A stretch of DNA of 64,000 nt, taken from NCBI RefSeq assembly GCF_014201115.1, contig NZ_JACHDO010000001.1, positions 3,534,001 to 3,598,000 on the forward strand, in the 5' to 3' direction. The stretch's first letter is position 1. Each line of letters starts with the position of its first letter. Below, piece after piece: positions 53,787-63,296 of this stretch. A model generated the notes under the pieces. The model was not told the origin of the DNA and made no database searches. It saw nothing but the letters and a program-made list of their open reading frames with translations. A program made the position numbers and the translations under genes. The DNA is from Nocardiopsis metallicus (GTDB lineage Bacteria; Actinomycetota; Actinomycetes; Streptosporangiales; Streptosporangiaceae).

Positions 53787-55664
53787 CTACTGACCTCCCG
53801 GGTGCTGGCCCTGGGAACCGCCCTGCGGCCACGGGGGCGGCGGCGGGTTCTGCGGGTCCTGCGGGTTATGGAAAGGTGCGCCGGAGGGCGGCGGGGCGTC
53901 GACCGGGGACTGCCCTGCCGGTGGGGCCTGACCGCTGTGGGTGGCCGGGCCGCCGCGCGGAGCCTGTTCGGCGGGCGAGGCGGGATCGGTACCCGGTGAC
54001 GGAGCGACCTCGGAGATGCGCTCGTCGATGGCGTCGTCGCTCACCGACTGGCGGATCTCCTCGACCAGGTCCTCGCCCGGGTCCTCGGCGGAGGGGCCGC
54101 GGCGTTCGTTGGCCTCCTCCTCGATGAGGGCGTTGATCTCCTGCTCGCGCTGGGAGATACGGGCGTTGATCTCGCCCAGACGCTCCCGGATCGCGGCCAT
54201 GTCCTGCGCGGAGAACAGGGCGGTGTCGCTCTGGCCGATGATCTCCTGGGCGATGCGCAGGTAGTCGACGCTGGCGGCGTCGCCCGAACCGATCCGCAGC
54301 ACCTGCGGCAGGCTGTCCGCGACCGACTCCAGCTTGTCCAGGAGGTTCTCCCGGAACCGGTAGTTGAGGATCTCGGGCGCCTCGGCGGCGCTGACCGCGC
54401 GGATGTCCAGGGCCTGGGCCTGCAGGAGCGCGGCGTTGGCGTTGGCCTCGGACTCGGCCTCCACGAACCGCTGGCGGGCGGTGGCGCGCGCCCGGTTGGT
54501 CTCACGCTCCAGGGCGGTGTCCATCTGCGCCTGGTACTGGGCGATGTCGGCCTGGATCGCGGAGAGCGTCTCGTTGAGGGTGGCGAGCTCCTTGTTCAGG
54601 TCACCCTCGTTCTGTTCCTTGCGCAGCTGGAGCTCGTACTCGAAGGTGTAGGCGTCCTTGGCCACCCGCACCATCTCCGGCGCCGCCAGGTCCATCCGGT
54701 ACTCCTGGCTGGAGGGCTCGGCGTGGGTGATGTTGGCGCTGGTCAGCTCGATGATGCCGTTGAACTGGCTGTTCAGGGAGGTCAGCAGGCCCTGGGTGCC
54801 CTCGCCGACCATGTCGTAGATCGCCGAGGCCTCCTGCTCGTAGATGAGGCTGCGGGTGGTCTCGCTGATGGCGTTGTTGAGCTTCTCCTGGAAGCCGTGG
54901 ACACCGCCCAGGGTGTAGACGAAGTCGTCCGGCTTCTTGATCTTGAACTGCACGAACAGGTCGACCGAGGCCTGGACACCGCTCTTGGTGGGGGCGGACC
55001 GGATGGGCGCGTTGAACGGGTACTCACGCTCGGTGTTGACGATGTAGGAGACGCGCTTCCAGGGGTTGAACAGCGTGACCCGGCCCGGGTCGAGAAGGCC
55101 CTCCATCTTCCCGAACCGCGTCATGATGGCCTTGCAGCCGTCCGGGACCATCACCATGCCCTGGCGCCACCACATGAAGCCGGTGACGGCGAGGGTGATG
55201 ACCCAGTAGTGGATCCCGAAGAAGGGGTTGAGCAGCGGGTTGGCGCCGGTGACCATCGCCGTCGCCGTCACCGTGGAGAACCCGATGACACCGATGACCA
55301 CCAGGGCGATCGCCGGGAGCATGGTGACGAGGGTGCGCCCCCGCGGGGTGACCATCGGACAGATGACGTGAACGGGGCCGCTGCGGCCGCGTTCGTAGTA
55401 GCTGCGGTTGAGGGCCTCGCCGGCGTTGTTGAGCGAGGTGGTCTTCTGCTCGATACGGGTGTCGACGGACGCACCCTGCTCACGCGCGGCGACGAAGTCC
55501 TGCGGGTCGAGACCGCTCTCCGAACTCTGACCGGACCGCTGGCCGGCCCCCTGTCCGCCCACCTGGCCCGCGGCCTGTTGGACTGCGTCGGTCACGGCCT
55601 GGCGCGGGTCGCCCCCCTGGGCTACCGCACTGGCCGCGCCGCGCACGGTCTGCGCGAACGACAT
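53787..55664 (-). CDS. SPFH/Band 7 (flotillin-like) protein, upstream partner
   Basis: The 625-residue protein has a Gln/Gly/Ala-rich N-terminal 60 residues, membrane segments near 110-130 and 150-170, an SPFH domain (PDGCKAIMTRFGKMEGLLDP, GRVTLFNPWKRVSYIVNTER, VDLFVQFKIKKPDDFVYTLG), a coiled segment (LRKEQNEGDLNKELATLNE), and an acidic, Pro/Gln-rich C-terminus of about 120 residues. It shares the GRxxxxxPWKRV and xxEYPFNAP/TEIPYTAP words with the downstream protein but is otherwise different. ATG at 55664 is nine bases after AAGGAG; another ATG two codons upstream sits too close to that site. Confidence 0.88.
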   Translation of the reverse strand: MSFAQTVRGAASAVAQGGDPRQAVTDAVQQAAGQVGGQGAGQRSGQSSESGLDPQDFVAAREQGASVDTRIEQKTTSLNNAGEALNRSYYERGRSGPVHVICPMVTPRGRTLVTMLPAIALVVIGVIGFSTVTATAMVTGANPLLNPFFGIHYWVITLAVTGFMWWRQGMVMVPDGCKAIMTRFGKMEGLLDPGRVTLFNPWKRVSYIVNTEREYPFNAPIRSAPTKSGVQASVDLFVQFKIKKPDDFVYTLGGVHGFQEKLNNAISETTRSLIYEQEASAIYDMVGEGTQGLLTSLNSQFNGIIELTSANITHAEPSSQEYRMDLAAPEMVRVAKDAYTFEYELQLRKEQNEGDLNKELATLNETLSAIQADIAQYQAQMDTALERETNRARATARQRFVEAESEANANAALLQAQALDIRAVSAAEAPEILNYRFRENLLDKLESVADSLPQVLRIGSGDAASVDYLRIAQEIIGQSDTALFSAQDMAAIRERLGEINARISQREQEINALIEEEANERRGPSAEDPGEDLVEEIRQSVSDDAIDERISEVAPSPGTDPASPAEQAPRGGPATHSGQAPPAGQSPVDAPPPSGAPFHNPQDPQNPPPPPWPQGGSQGQHPGGQ

Positions 55665-55972
55665 AGGCATGCACTCCTTGTAACGGGACGTCGGGAACTA
55701 TCGGCTTCGACGTTGCGTACAGTTTTCCGGTTCCAGGCCGGAACGGGAGAGACGCACGGGAAGGCGGTAGTGGTCTGCCCCTAGCCTGGCACGTACACCA
55801 GCCGAAACCTATGGTTCGTGTCCCGAGCGTGACGCGGAATCAGCCGCCCGGTGATCAGCACGGAGCGGTGGTTCAAGCGCTCCCCGGACCAGTACACGCG
55901 TGCCGGATGGCGCGCCTCTCGGAGCGGGACTATCGTCGATCTGACCCAATCACGACAAACGGGGAGTCCTCG

Positions 55973-56278
55973 ATGCCCGCAGTACCCAGCGCTGTCCTGA
56001 CCACGGCCGGTCTGATCGGCGGCTACTCGGTGGCCCGCGCCACCGGGAACCGCCCTCTGGGCGGGGCGGTCCTGGCCGGGTTCGGCGCCGCCGCCTTCGA
56101 GACCACGCGCCGCGGCTCGGGCCTGGGCACCGCGATCGGGCTGACCGGCGTGTACGTGGCCGCCTTCGGCCTGTCGCACCCACTGGCCAAGAAGGTCGGT
56201 TCCTGGCCCGCGGTCCTGGCCGTGACCGCCGCGACCGCGGCCGTCGCCGTGGCGTCGGGCGATCGCCGCGCTACCTGA
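55973..56278 (+). CDS. Small membrane protein (101 aa)
   Basis: The protein has three or four hydrophobic segments with many Gly and Ala (LTTAGLIGGYSVARATGNRP, LGGAVLAGFGAAAFETT, TAIGLTGVYVAAFGLSHPLA, WPAVLAVTAATAAVAVA), in two repeats that could form a glycine-zipper-like bundle. No family or catalytic residue is recognised. ATG at 55973 follows GGGGAG by eight bases. It diverges from the SPFH operon and converges on the CBS-pair gene. Confidence 0.75.
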   Translation: MPAVPSAVLTTAGLIGGYSVARATGNRPLGGAVLAGFGAAAFETTRRGSGLGTAIGLTGVYVAAFGLSHPLAKKVGSWPAVLAVTAATAAVAVASGDRRAT

Positions 56279-56316
56279 GACACGGCGTGGCCGCGGTCGG
56301 AGGAGGCCTGGTCCCG

Positions 56317-56748
56317 CTACCGGCCGTGGATGTAGGCCTCCAGTTGGGCCCGGTCGTCCTCGAGGATCCGTAGACGACTCTTGACCAGGTCACCGATGCT
56401 GACGATCCCCGCCAGCCGCCCCTCGGAGGTGACCGGGACGTGCCGGAACCGGCGCATGGTCATGTGTTCGCTGATCTCCTCGACGGAGTCATCGGGGGTG
56501 CAGGTGACCACGTCGGAGGTCATGATGTCGGAGACCGGGGCGGACAGCAGGTCCGGTCCACGACGCTCCAGGTGTCGGACGACGTCACGTTCGGAGACGA
56601 TGCCGACGAGCGTGTCGTCCTCCGCGGCGACGACCACGGCGCCGATGTTGTGACGGGCGAGCTCGGTGAGCAACTGCGCGACGGTCGCTTCAGGAGCGAC
56701 GCTCACCACCTCCGGGCCCTTTGCCCGCAGGATCGCGGCTATCAGCAT
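56317..56748 (-). CDS. CBS-pair domain protein
   Basis: The 143-residue protein is a single Bateman module: ATVAQLLTELARHNIGAVVV, DTLVGIVSERDVVRHLERRG, MTSDVVTCTPDDSVEEISEH and RRFRHVPVTSEGRLAGIVSI. CBS pairs bind adenine nucleotides and regulate other proteins; no attached effector domain is present. ATG at 56748 follows AAGGTGG. A short A/C-rich linker after the second repeat (DLVKSRLRILEDDRAQLEAY) matches the HPP/stress-type stand-alone CBS proteins of actinomycetes. Confidence 0.88.
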   Translation of the reverse strand: MLIAAILRAKGPEVVSVAPEATVAQLLTELARHNIGAVVVAAEDDTLVGIVSERDVVRHLERRGPDLLSAPVSDIMTSDVVTCTPDDSVEEISEHMTMRRFRHVPVTSEGRLAGIVSIGDLVKSRLRILEDDRAQLEAYIHGR

Positions 56749-57065
56749 GGGAACCACCTTCCGCTGGCTGTCACCGGGTGCCGAAGGGTTACCCGCTCCC
56801 CTCCCCCGCCAATCACAGGTGTGGACCACACCACCGCCGAGTGCGACGTTCTCGCCCACCACGAGCTGGTCACGGAGGGTGGGCGACCACACGCTCCTGC
56901 CATCACCGGTCCTGTCGACCGGGCGGCAGATCCGGGTCCTCAGCACCCGCCCGTCCCGGAGGGCCAGATCGTCAATGGAACGGTCAACCGAAAGGCAGTA
57001 CAGGATCGGATCCGCCCACGGGAAGGGGGACGGCCGACAGCGCCGTCCCCCTGGGCCGCTCCCGG

Positions 57066-59909
57066 TCAGCTGCAGCCGCTGGTGGCCCCGCAGCCCTCGC
57101 AGGCGTAGCAGCTGCCGGAGGGCCGCATCTTGGTCCCGCAGGTGACGCACAGCGGGGCATCGGCGATGAACCCCTCTGACGGGGCCACCCGCGGCGCCCG
57201 GGGGCCGGAACGCTCGGGCCGCTCGGGGTGCTCGGGCCGCTCGGAGTGCTCCTGATGAGGTGGCGCTGGAGCCTCGGCGGGGGCAGCGGACTGCGCGTAC
57301 GACTCCACCTGTACCGCGGTCTGGGCCGGGTCCTCGCCGTTGAGACGGGCCTCGCGCTCGGCGGCGGACAGGACCCCCAGGGCGGCCCGCTCCTCGTAGG
57401 GCAGGTGGTCCAGGGCCAGGCGGCGGAAGATGTAGTCCACCACCGACTGCGCCATGCGGATGTCCGGGTCGTCGGTCATGCCCGCCGGGTCGAAGCGCAT
57501 GTTGGTGAACTTCTCCACGTAGGTCTCCAGCGGTACCCCGTACTGGAGCGCGATGGAGATGGCGATGGAGAAGGCGTCCATGACCCCGGCCAGGGTCGAG
57601 CCCTGCTTGCCGAGCTTCATGAAGACCTCGCCGAGCCCGTCGTCGGGGTAGGAGCCCGCGGTGATGTACCCCTCGGCGCCGCCCACGGAGAACGAGGTGG
57701 TCTCGCTCGGCCGCTTCTTGGGCAGGCGGCGCCGCACCGGCCGGGGCACCTCGACGACCACGGGGGCCTCCTCCCTGCCCTCCTCCTTCTCCTCGCTCCT
57801 GGCCGTGGACAGCGGCTGGCCCACCTTGCAGTTGTCGCGGTAGACCGCCAGCGCCTTGAGCCCCAGGCGCCAGCCCTCGTAGTAGATGTGCTCCAAGTCG
57901 GCGACCGTGGCCTCCTCGGGCACGTTCACCGTCTTGGAGATCGCCCCGGACAGGAACGGCTGGGTGGCGGCCATCATCCGCACGTGTCCCATGGGCTCGA
58001 TGTAGCGGCGCCCCATGGCGCAGTCGAAGACCTCGTAGTGCTCGGGCCTCAGCGACGGCGCCTCCACCACGTGCCCGTTCTCGGCGACGTACTCCACGAT
58101 CGCCTCGGCCTGCTCGTCCTGGTACCCGAGGTTCCTCAAAGCCCGCGGGATCGCCTGGTTGACGATCTGCATGGACCCGCCGCCGACCAGCTTCTTGTAC
58201 TTGACCAGCGAGAAGTCAGGCTCGATCCCGGTCGTGTCGCAGTCGAGCATGAAGCTGATCGTCCCGGTGGGGGCCAGAAGACTGGCCTGGGCGTTGCGCC
58301 AGCCGTGGCGTTCGCCGAGTTTGAGGCACTCCGCCCACTCCCTGGTGGCGGCCTGGTGGACGGGCTCCTCCAGGGTGCCGACGGTGCGCAGGTCGTCGTT
58401 GGCTGCAGCGTGCTTGCGCATCACCCTCTTGTGGGCCTGCTCGTTGCGCCGGTAGCCCTCGTAGGGGCCCACCACCCCGGCCAGTTCGGCGCTGCGGCGG
58501 TAGGCGGCCCCGGTCATCAACGAGGTGATCGCGGCGGCCACGGCGCGGCCGCCCTCGGAGTCGTAGGCGTGGCCGGTGGCCATGAGCAGCGCGCCCAGGT
58601 TCGCGTACCCGATACCGAGCTGGCGGTAGGCGCGGGTGGTCTCGCCGATCTTCTCGGTGGGGAAGTCGGCGAAGGTGATGGAGATGTCCATCGCCGTGAT
58701 CACCAGCTCGGTGAGCCGGGTGAACCCCTCGACGTCGAACGTGTCGTCCTCGCGCAGGAACTTCAGCAGGTTGACCGAGGCCAGGTTGCAGGACGAGTCA
58801 TCCAATGACAGATATTCACTGCATGGGTTGCTTGCACTGATTCGTCCTGATTCGGGGTTGGTGTGCCAGTCCTGGATGGTGCCGTCGTACTGGATGCCCG
58901 GGTCCGCGCACTCCCAGGCGGCCTGGGCCATCCGGCGGAAGAGTTCCCTGGCGTCGACGGTGGCGATGACCTCGCCGGTGGTGCGGGAGGTCAGCCCGAA
59001 CTCCGAGCCGGCGTCCACCGCGCGCATGAAGGCGTCCGAGACGCGGACGGAGTTGTTGGCGTTCTGGTACTGGACGCTGAACATGTCGTCGCCGCCCAGG
59101 TCCACGTCGAACCCGGCGTCGCGCAGGGCGCGGATCTTGTGTTCCTCGCGGGACTTGGTCTCGACGAACTCCTCGATGTCGGGGTGGTCCACGTCCAGCA
59201 CGACCATCTTGGCCGCCCGGCGGGTGGCCCCGCCCGACTTGATGGTCCCGGCGGAGGCGTCCGCGCCGCGCATGAAGGAGACCGGGCCCGAAGCCGCGCC
59301 GCCGGACGAGAGCAGCTCCTTGCTGGAACGGATCCGCGACAGGTTCACCCCCGCGCCGGAGCCGCCCTTGAAGATCAGCCCCTCCTCCTTGTACCAGTCC
59401 AGGATCGACTCCATGTTGTCGTCCACGGAGAGGATGAAACACGCGCTGACCTGCTGCTTCGCCGGTGTCCCCACGTTGAACCAGACCGGGGAGTTGAAGC
59501 TGAACAGCTGGTGGGCCAGGGCGTACTTGAGTTCGTGGTCGAAGACCTCGGCGTCCTCCTCGGAGGCGAAGTAGCCGTGGGCGCGGCCGGTCCCGGTGTA
59601 GACGCCGACGACGCGGTCGATGAGCTGTTTGAGGCTCCACTCGCGCTCAGGTGTGCCGACGGCTCCGCGGAAGTACTTGCTGGCCACGATCTGGGTGGCG
59701 TTCACCGACCAGGAGACGGGGAACTCCACGCCGCGCTGTTCGAAGTTGACGGTGCCGTCGCGCCAGTTGGTCATGACGACGTCGCGGCGTTCCCATTCGA
59801 GGGTGTCGTAGGGGTGCGTGCCCGCGGTCGTGTTGACCCGCCGCATCCTGAGCCCCTTGCGTGGCCCCTTACCCTTGCGCCCCACTGGACCGCGCGTGGT
59901 TTCCGTCAT
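57066..59909 (-). CDS. nrdJ: Adenosylcobalamin-dependent ribonucleotide reductase (class II)
   Basis: The 947-residue enzyme has the NrdJ core: FSFNSPVWFNVGTPAKQQVS, FKGGSGAGVNLSRIRSSKEL, NPCSEYLSLDDSSCNLASVN with the active-site Cys and Glu, and APTGTISFMLDCDTTGIEPD. The C-terminal end carries two CxxC-type motifs (CVTCGTKMRPSG and CYACEGCG), used for re-reduction. It makes deoxyribonucleotides without oxygen, with vitamin B12. ATG at 59909 has GGAG eight bases upstream. It is the second gene of an nrdR-nrdJ operon. Confidence 0.96.
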   Translation of the reverse strand: MTETTRGPVGRKGKGPRKGLRMRRVNTTAGTHPYDTLEWERRDVVMTNWRDGTVNFEQRGVEFPVSWSVNATQIVASKYFRGAVGTPEREWSLKQLIDRVVGVYTGTGRAHGYFASEEDAEVFDHELKYALAHQLFSFNSPVWFNVGTPAKQQVSACFILSVDDNMESILDWYKEEGLIFKGGSGAGVNLSRIRSSKELLSSGGAASGPVSFMRGADASAGTIKSGGATRRAAKMVVLDVDHPDIEEFVETKSREEHKIRALRDAGFDVDLGGDDMFSVQYQNANNSVRVSDAFMRAVDAGSEFGLTSRTTGEVIATVDARELFRRMAQAAWECADPGIQYDGTIQDWHTNPESGRISASNPCSEYLSLDDSSCNLASVNLLKFLREDDTFDVEGFTRLTELVITAMDISITFADFPTEKIGETTRAYRQLGIGYANLGALLMATGHAYDSEGGRAVAAAITSLMTGAAYRRSAELAGVVGPYEGYRRNEQAHKRVMRKHAAANDDLRTVGTLEEPVHQAATREWAECLKLGERHGWRNAQASLLAPTGTISFMLDCDTTGIEPDFSLVKYKKLVGGGSMQIVNQAIPRALRNLGYQDEQAEAIVEYVAENGHVVEAPSLRPEHYEVFDCAMGRRYIEPMGHVRMMAATQPFLSGAISKTVNVPEEATVADLEHIYYEGWRLGLKALAVYRDNCKVGQPLSTARSEEKEEGREEAPVVVEVPRPVRRRLPKKRPSETTSFSVGGAEGYITAGSYPDDGLGEVFMKLGKQGSTLAGVMDAFSIAISIALQYGVPLETYVEKFTNMRFDPAGMTDDPDIRMAQSVVDYIFRRLALDHLPYEERAALGVLSAAEREARLNGEDPAQTAVQVESYAQSAAPAEAPAPPHQEHSERPEHPERPERSGPRAPRVAPSEGFIADAPLCVTCGTKMRPSGSCYACEGCGATSGCS

Positions 59910-60067
59910 GTCAGCGTCTCCCCGAAAGTACGTTCATGCGCGGACCGGCGTCGACCGCGCGGGCGTTCATGTGTGTTCGGGGTGGTGCGGGGGTGCGGCG
60001 GTGTCCTTCGCCGTGCTCCCGACCACCTTCGGGCGGCCGTCCCGGCGTCGCGTGGGCGCCGTGCGGG

Positions 60068-60574
60068 CTACCGGGTGGAAGCGGTGTCGACCGCGGGTTC
60101 GGTGTCGACCGCGGGTTCGGTGTCGACCTCACGGTCCTTGCGCAGGCTGGCGATCTCCGCCTCGAAGTCGGCCAGGCTCTCGAAGCCCCGGTAGACGCTG
60201 GCGAAGTGCAGGTAGGCGACTTCGTCGAGGTCGCGCATCGGGCCCAGGATGGCCAGACCGATCTCGTGGGCGGGCACCTCGGCCACGCCCCGGCCGCGGA
60301 TCTCCTCCTCGACCTGCTGGCCGAGCTTGGCGAGGGCGTCCTCGGAGACGGGGCGGCCCTGGCAGGCCCGGCGCACTCCGGCGATGATCTTGGTCCGGCT
60401 GAAGGGTTCGGTGACCCCCGATCGCTTGGCCACCATCAGCAGCACGGTCTCCTGCGTGGTGAAGCGGCGCTCGCAGACGGGGCAGGACCGGCGGCGCCGG
60501 ATGGCCGCGCCGTCGTCGGTGGACCTGCTGTCGATCACCCTGGTGTCCGGATGACGGCAGAACGGACAGTGCAT
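60068..60574 (-). CDS. nrdR: NrdR transcriptional repressor
   Basis: The 168-residue protein begins with the NrdR zinc ribbon ([33 protein letters not shown]), then an ATP-cone ([39 protein letters not shown]) and [18 protein letters not shown]. It represses ribonucleotide reductase genes by nucleotide-dependent oligomerisation. Its last 20 residues contain two VDTEPA repeats, encoded by an 18-base tandem repeat at about 60081-60120, beyond the family's normal end. Two NrdR-like boxes lie 72 and 101 bases upstream, so it probably represses its own operon with nrdJ. Confidence 0.95.
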   Translation of the reverse strand: MHCPFCRHPDTRVIDSRSTDDGAAIRRRRSCPVCERRFTTQETVLLMVAKRSGVTEPFSRTKIIAGVRRACQGRPVSEDALAKLGQQVEEEIRGRGVAEVPAHEIGLAILGPMRDLDEVAYLHFASVYRGFESLADFEAEIASLRKDREVDTEPAVDTEPAVDTASTR

Positions 60575-60645
60575 CCCGGTTCACCTGGCTTCCCTGTACC
60601 CGACCGACAACTCTAGGGGGCCACTAACCCCAGGTGTCTACTAAA

Positions 60646-60660
60646 CCACAACTTCTTGAC
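60646..60660 (-). promoter_or_regulatory. NrdR-box-like element 1
   Basis: CCACAACTTCTTGAC resembles the reverse-oriented box at 60675-60692 (shared CCACAAC and TCT). The centres are about 31 bases apart, three helical turns, as usual for NrdR box pairs. It lies 72 bases before the nrdR start. Confidence 0.65.
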
Positions 60661-60674
60661 CGCAGACCCCATTC

Positions 60675-60692
60675 CAACACCAGATGTTGTGG
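60675..60692 (-). promoter_or_regulatory. NrdR-box-like element 2
   Basis: CAACACCAGATGTTGTGG is an imperfect palindrome matching the NrdR consensus (ACAC...ATAT...GTGT-like). Together with element 1 it suggests autoregulation of nrdR-nrdJ. Confidence 0.7.
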
Positions 60693-61190
60693 TCGAACTT
60701 AGATGTCGAGACGAACGCCCGCAACCCTGCCCGCGGCGTGTCCCCGCACCCGACACCCGACGGGGGCGGCCGACCGGCGAGAAACGGGACTCGGGGAGGC
60801 GGGGGCGGACAGGCGGGGAATGTGCGGCGCCGGGCGCCGAATCCAAGGATAAGGGGAAGGGGCCCGTCACTCGCCGGTCGCCACACCCCTCCCGCGACCG
60901 GATTCCCTTCCCCGCCGCCCCACCCAGCACCGGGCCGCGGACCGGCTGTCGCGGCGCGGCCCCGGGCGAGACGAACCCCATACCGGAACCCGGCCCGCGC
61001 ACGCCGCGCGCACGCCGCCCGAGAGCCCGACCGGTCCCCTCCGCGGACCTCCGGGCCCCTTCCGCGGATCTCTTCGCGCATTCGGGGGACAACGTCGGGT
61101 GAACACGTGTACACACATAAGTGGGGGCCGCGGGAATCGAGACCCGAAAAACACAAAGCGAAATCCCCGCACAGCATCGATCGCCCGTTC

Positions 61191-61206
61191 TCGAACGCTT
61201 GTTTGA
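61191..61206 (+). promoter_or_regulatory. LexA (SOS) box upstream of lexA
   Basis: TCGAACGCTTGTTTGA fits the actinobacterial SOS box TCGAAC-N4-GTTCGA with one changed base in the second half. It lies 145 bases before the lexA start, as expected for autorepression. Confidence 0.85.
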
Positions 61207-61350
61207 TATCACCGTGTGCAACGACTAATGTTGACCTTGATTTCACGCCGGTTTCGCCGCCGGAGTGGCCCACCAGGTCGGCGCGGTCGCGGCCGGTGAC
61301 TGGCCACACGAACAGGCCCTGACCGAACCGAACACCGAGGAGGCCCGGCC

Positions 61351-62082
61351 GTGCCGGAGGAGAATCCCGGAGCCCTCGGCTCCGGACCCACCACCGTTCT
61401 TTCGCCCGTCGGTGACACGGGCGCGACCGCGCCCGAACCCCCCAAACTCACCGCACGTCAACAGAGTGTTCTGAACTGCATCCAGCGATACGTCCGGGAA
61501 CGGGGTTACCCGCCGTCCATCCGGGAGATCGGTGACTCGGTCGGCCTGTCCAGCCCGTCCAGCGTGGCGCACCAGCTCAAGGTGCTCCAGCGCAAGGGCT
61601 ACCTGTACCGGGACCAGAACCGGCCGCGCGCCGTCGAGCTGCGCACCCCGGGCAAGGAGGGCGCGCAGACCGCCGCCCCGGAGGAGCTGTCCGCCGACTC
61701 CGCCCGGGCCGCCTCGGTGCCGCTGGTCGGACGGATCGCCGCCGGCGGTCCGATCCTGGCCGAGGAGGCGGTCGAGGACGTGCTGGCGCTGCCGCGGCAG
61801 CTGGTCGGCGAGGGCCGACTGTTCATGCTCACCGTGGTGGGCGACTCGATGATCGACGCCGCCATCACCGACGGGGACCTGGTGGTGGTCCGCCAGCAGC
61901 AGGACGCAGAGAACGGCGACATCGTCGCGGCGATGCTGGACGACGAGGCGACCGTCAAGGTGCTGCGCCGCGAGCAGGACGGGCACGTCTGGCTGATGCC
62001 GCGCAACGACGCCTACGAGCCGATCAACGGGGATCAGGCCACCATCCTCGGCAAGGTCGTCACGGTCATGCGCCGCGTCTGA
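61351..62082 (+). CDS. lexA: LexA SOS repressor
   Basis: The 243-residue protein has the winged HTH ([40 protein letters not shown]), the Ala131-Gly132 self-cleavage site in GRIAAGGP, and the catalytic dyad Ser166 ([11 protein letters not shown]) and Lys203 (EATVKVLRR). It represses DNA-damage genes until RecA promotes self-cleavage. The GTG start leaves about 30 disordered residues before the HTH, as in other actinomycete LexA proteins. The SOS box at 61191 supports self-control. lexA next to nrdR-nrdJ is a common actinobacterial order. Confidence 0.96.
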   Translation: MPEENPGALGSGPTTVLSPVGDTGATAPEPPKLTARQQSVLNCIQRYVRERGYPPSIREIGDSVGLSSPSSVAHQLKVLQRKGYLYRDQNRPRAVELRTPGKEGAQTAAPEELSADSARAASVPLVGRIAAGGPILAEEAVEDVLALPRQLVGEGRLFMLTVVGDSMIDAAITDGDLVVVRQQQDAENGDIVAAMLDDEATVKVLRREQDGHVWLMPRNDAYEPINGDQATILGKVVTVMRRV

Positions 62083-62144
62083 CAGCCCCACCCCATGTGC
62101 GCACCGGGAGACCGGGGCGGGTGGCGGGCCGATACGCTGAGGGC

Positions 62145-63284
62145 GTGTCGACACCTGCCTCCGCCCCCGCCTCCCGTACCCCTGCCACCAGTGTTTCCGG
62201 GCGTCCCGGTACCCGCGCCCCAGGCGCCTGCGGCCGCCGTTCCGCGCTGCTGGCGGTGCTGGCCGCCGGTGCGTTGCTGGTCACCGCCTGCACCCCCACC
62301 GACGGCGACGACGGGCCCGTGCTGCCCGGTGCGTCCGGGCACGAGCGCACGGTCTCCTTCCAGGGCGGGGGGTTCACCGTGCCCGGCACCTTCACCGTCC
62401 CCGCCGGGTCCGGTGACGGCCAGGTCCCCGGCGTGCTCATCATCTCCGGCAGCGGCCCCACCGACCGGGACGGCAACAGCGCTGAACGGCCCGAGGCCGA
62501 CACCAACCTGAACCTCGCCCGGGTGCTCACCGGTGCGGGAGCGGCCTCGCTGCGCTACGACAAGTTCGGCAGCGGAGACCCGGCGGACATGGACGACGCC
62601 GAGGAGGCGGCCCTGGAACGCGACGTGGACCCGCTGGTCTACGACGAGCAGATGGCCGCCGCCTACGCGGAGCTCATCGCCCAGCCCGAGGTGGACTCCG
62701 AGCGCACCGTCATCCTGGGCCACAGCGAGGGCGCCCTGTTCGCGCTGCGCGCCCACGAGGTCCTGGACGCCGAACCCGCACTGGTGCTGGCCGCCCCGCC
62801 CGGTACCCGCATGCTCGACCTCATCGACCGGCAGGTGACCGAGCAGGTCCGCACAGCCGAGGCCCAGGGCCGGGTCGGCGAGGTGACCGCCGCGCAACTG
62901 CTCTCCGACATCCGTGCGGGGCGGGCGGCGGTCCGCGCGGGTACCGAGCTGCCCCGCGACGACAGCACCGGGCTCTTCACCGAGCAGAACCAGGACTACC
63001 TGACCTGGATCGACGCCTTCGACCCGGTGGAACTGGCCGGGGAGCTGCCCGCGACCACCCCGGTGCTGGTCCTTTGGGGCGAGGAGGACGCCCAGGTCAA
63101 CGCTGAGGAGATCGACCGGCTGATGACCGGCCTGAGCGGCGCCGAGCGCGTGGACCTGCCCGGTGTGGACCACATCCTGCGCGAGTACGACGACTCCCCG
63201 GGCGCGGCGGCGCTGGACGCCGACCGCCCCTTCGCCCCCGAGGTCACTCCGGCCGTCGAGGAGTTCCTCGACGGCCTCTGGTAG
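62145..63284 (+). CDS. Lipoprotein alpha/beta hydrolase
   Basis: The 379-residue protein has a long basic signal region, hydrophobic core ALLAVLAAGALLVTAC and lipobox Cys near residue 50. The mature part has the alpha/beta hydrolase pattern GVLIISGSGPTDRDGNSAER, YDKFGSGD, the nucleophile elbow VILGHSEGALFALRAHE, LVLWGEEDAQVNAEE (acid) and LPGVDHILREY (His). This is the membrane-anchored esterase type often named S9/BAAT-like hydrolase; the substrate is unknown. TACGCT at 62133-62138 lies seven bases before GTG, so the transcript may be leaderless. A 58-bp palindrome follows the stop. Confidence 0.87.
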   Translation: MSTPASAPASRTPATSVSGRPGTRAPGACGRRSALLAVLAAGALLVTACTPTDGDDGPVLPGASGHERTVSFQGGGFTVPGTFTVPAGSGDGQVPGVLIISGSGPTDRDGNSAERPEADTNLNLARVLTGAGAASLRYDKFGSGDPADMDDAEEAALERDVDPLVYDEQMAAAYAELIAQPEVDSERTVILGHSEGALFALRAHEVLDAEPALVLAAPPGTRMLDLIDRQVTEQVRTAEAQGRVGEVTAAQLLSDIRAGRAAVRAGTELPRDDSTGLFTEQNQDYLTWIDAFDPVELAGELPATTPVLVLWGEEDAQVNAEEIDRLMTGLSGAERVDLPGVDHILREYDDSPGAAALDADRPFAPEVTPAVEEFLDGLW

Positions 63285-63296
63285 CCCTCATCCCCC

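Larger units (their letters stand above)
60575..61350. other. Divergent nrdR-lexA regulatory region
   Basis: No protein gene was recognised in these 776 bases. The nrdR side carries two NrdR-like boxes and the lexA side an SOS box. The 350 bases between (about 60720-61080) are extremely GC-rich, with open but featureless frames on both strands. Around 61095-61130 an A/C-rich stretch (GTGAACACGTGTACACAC) precedes the SOS box. Confidence 0.6.
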
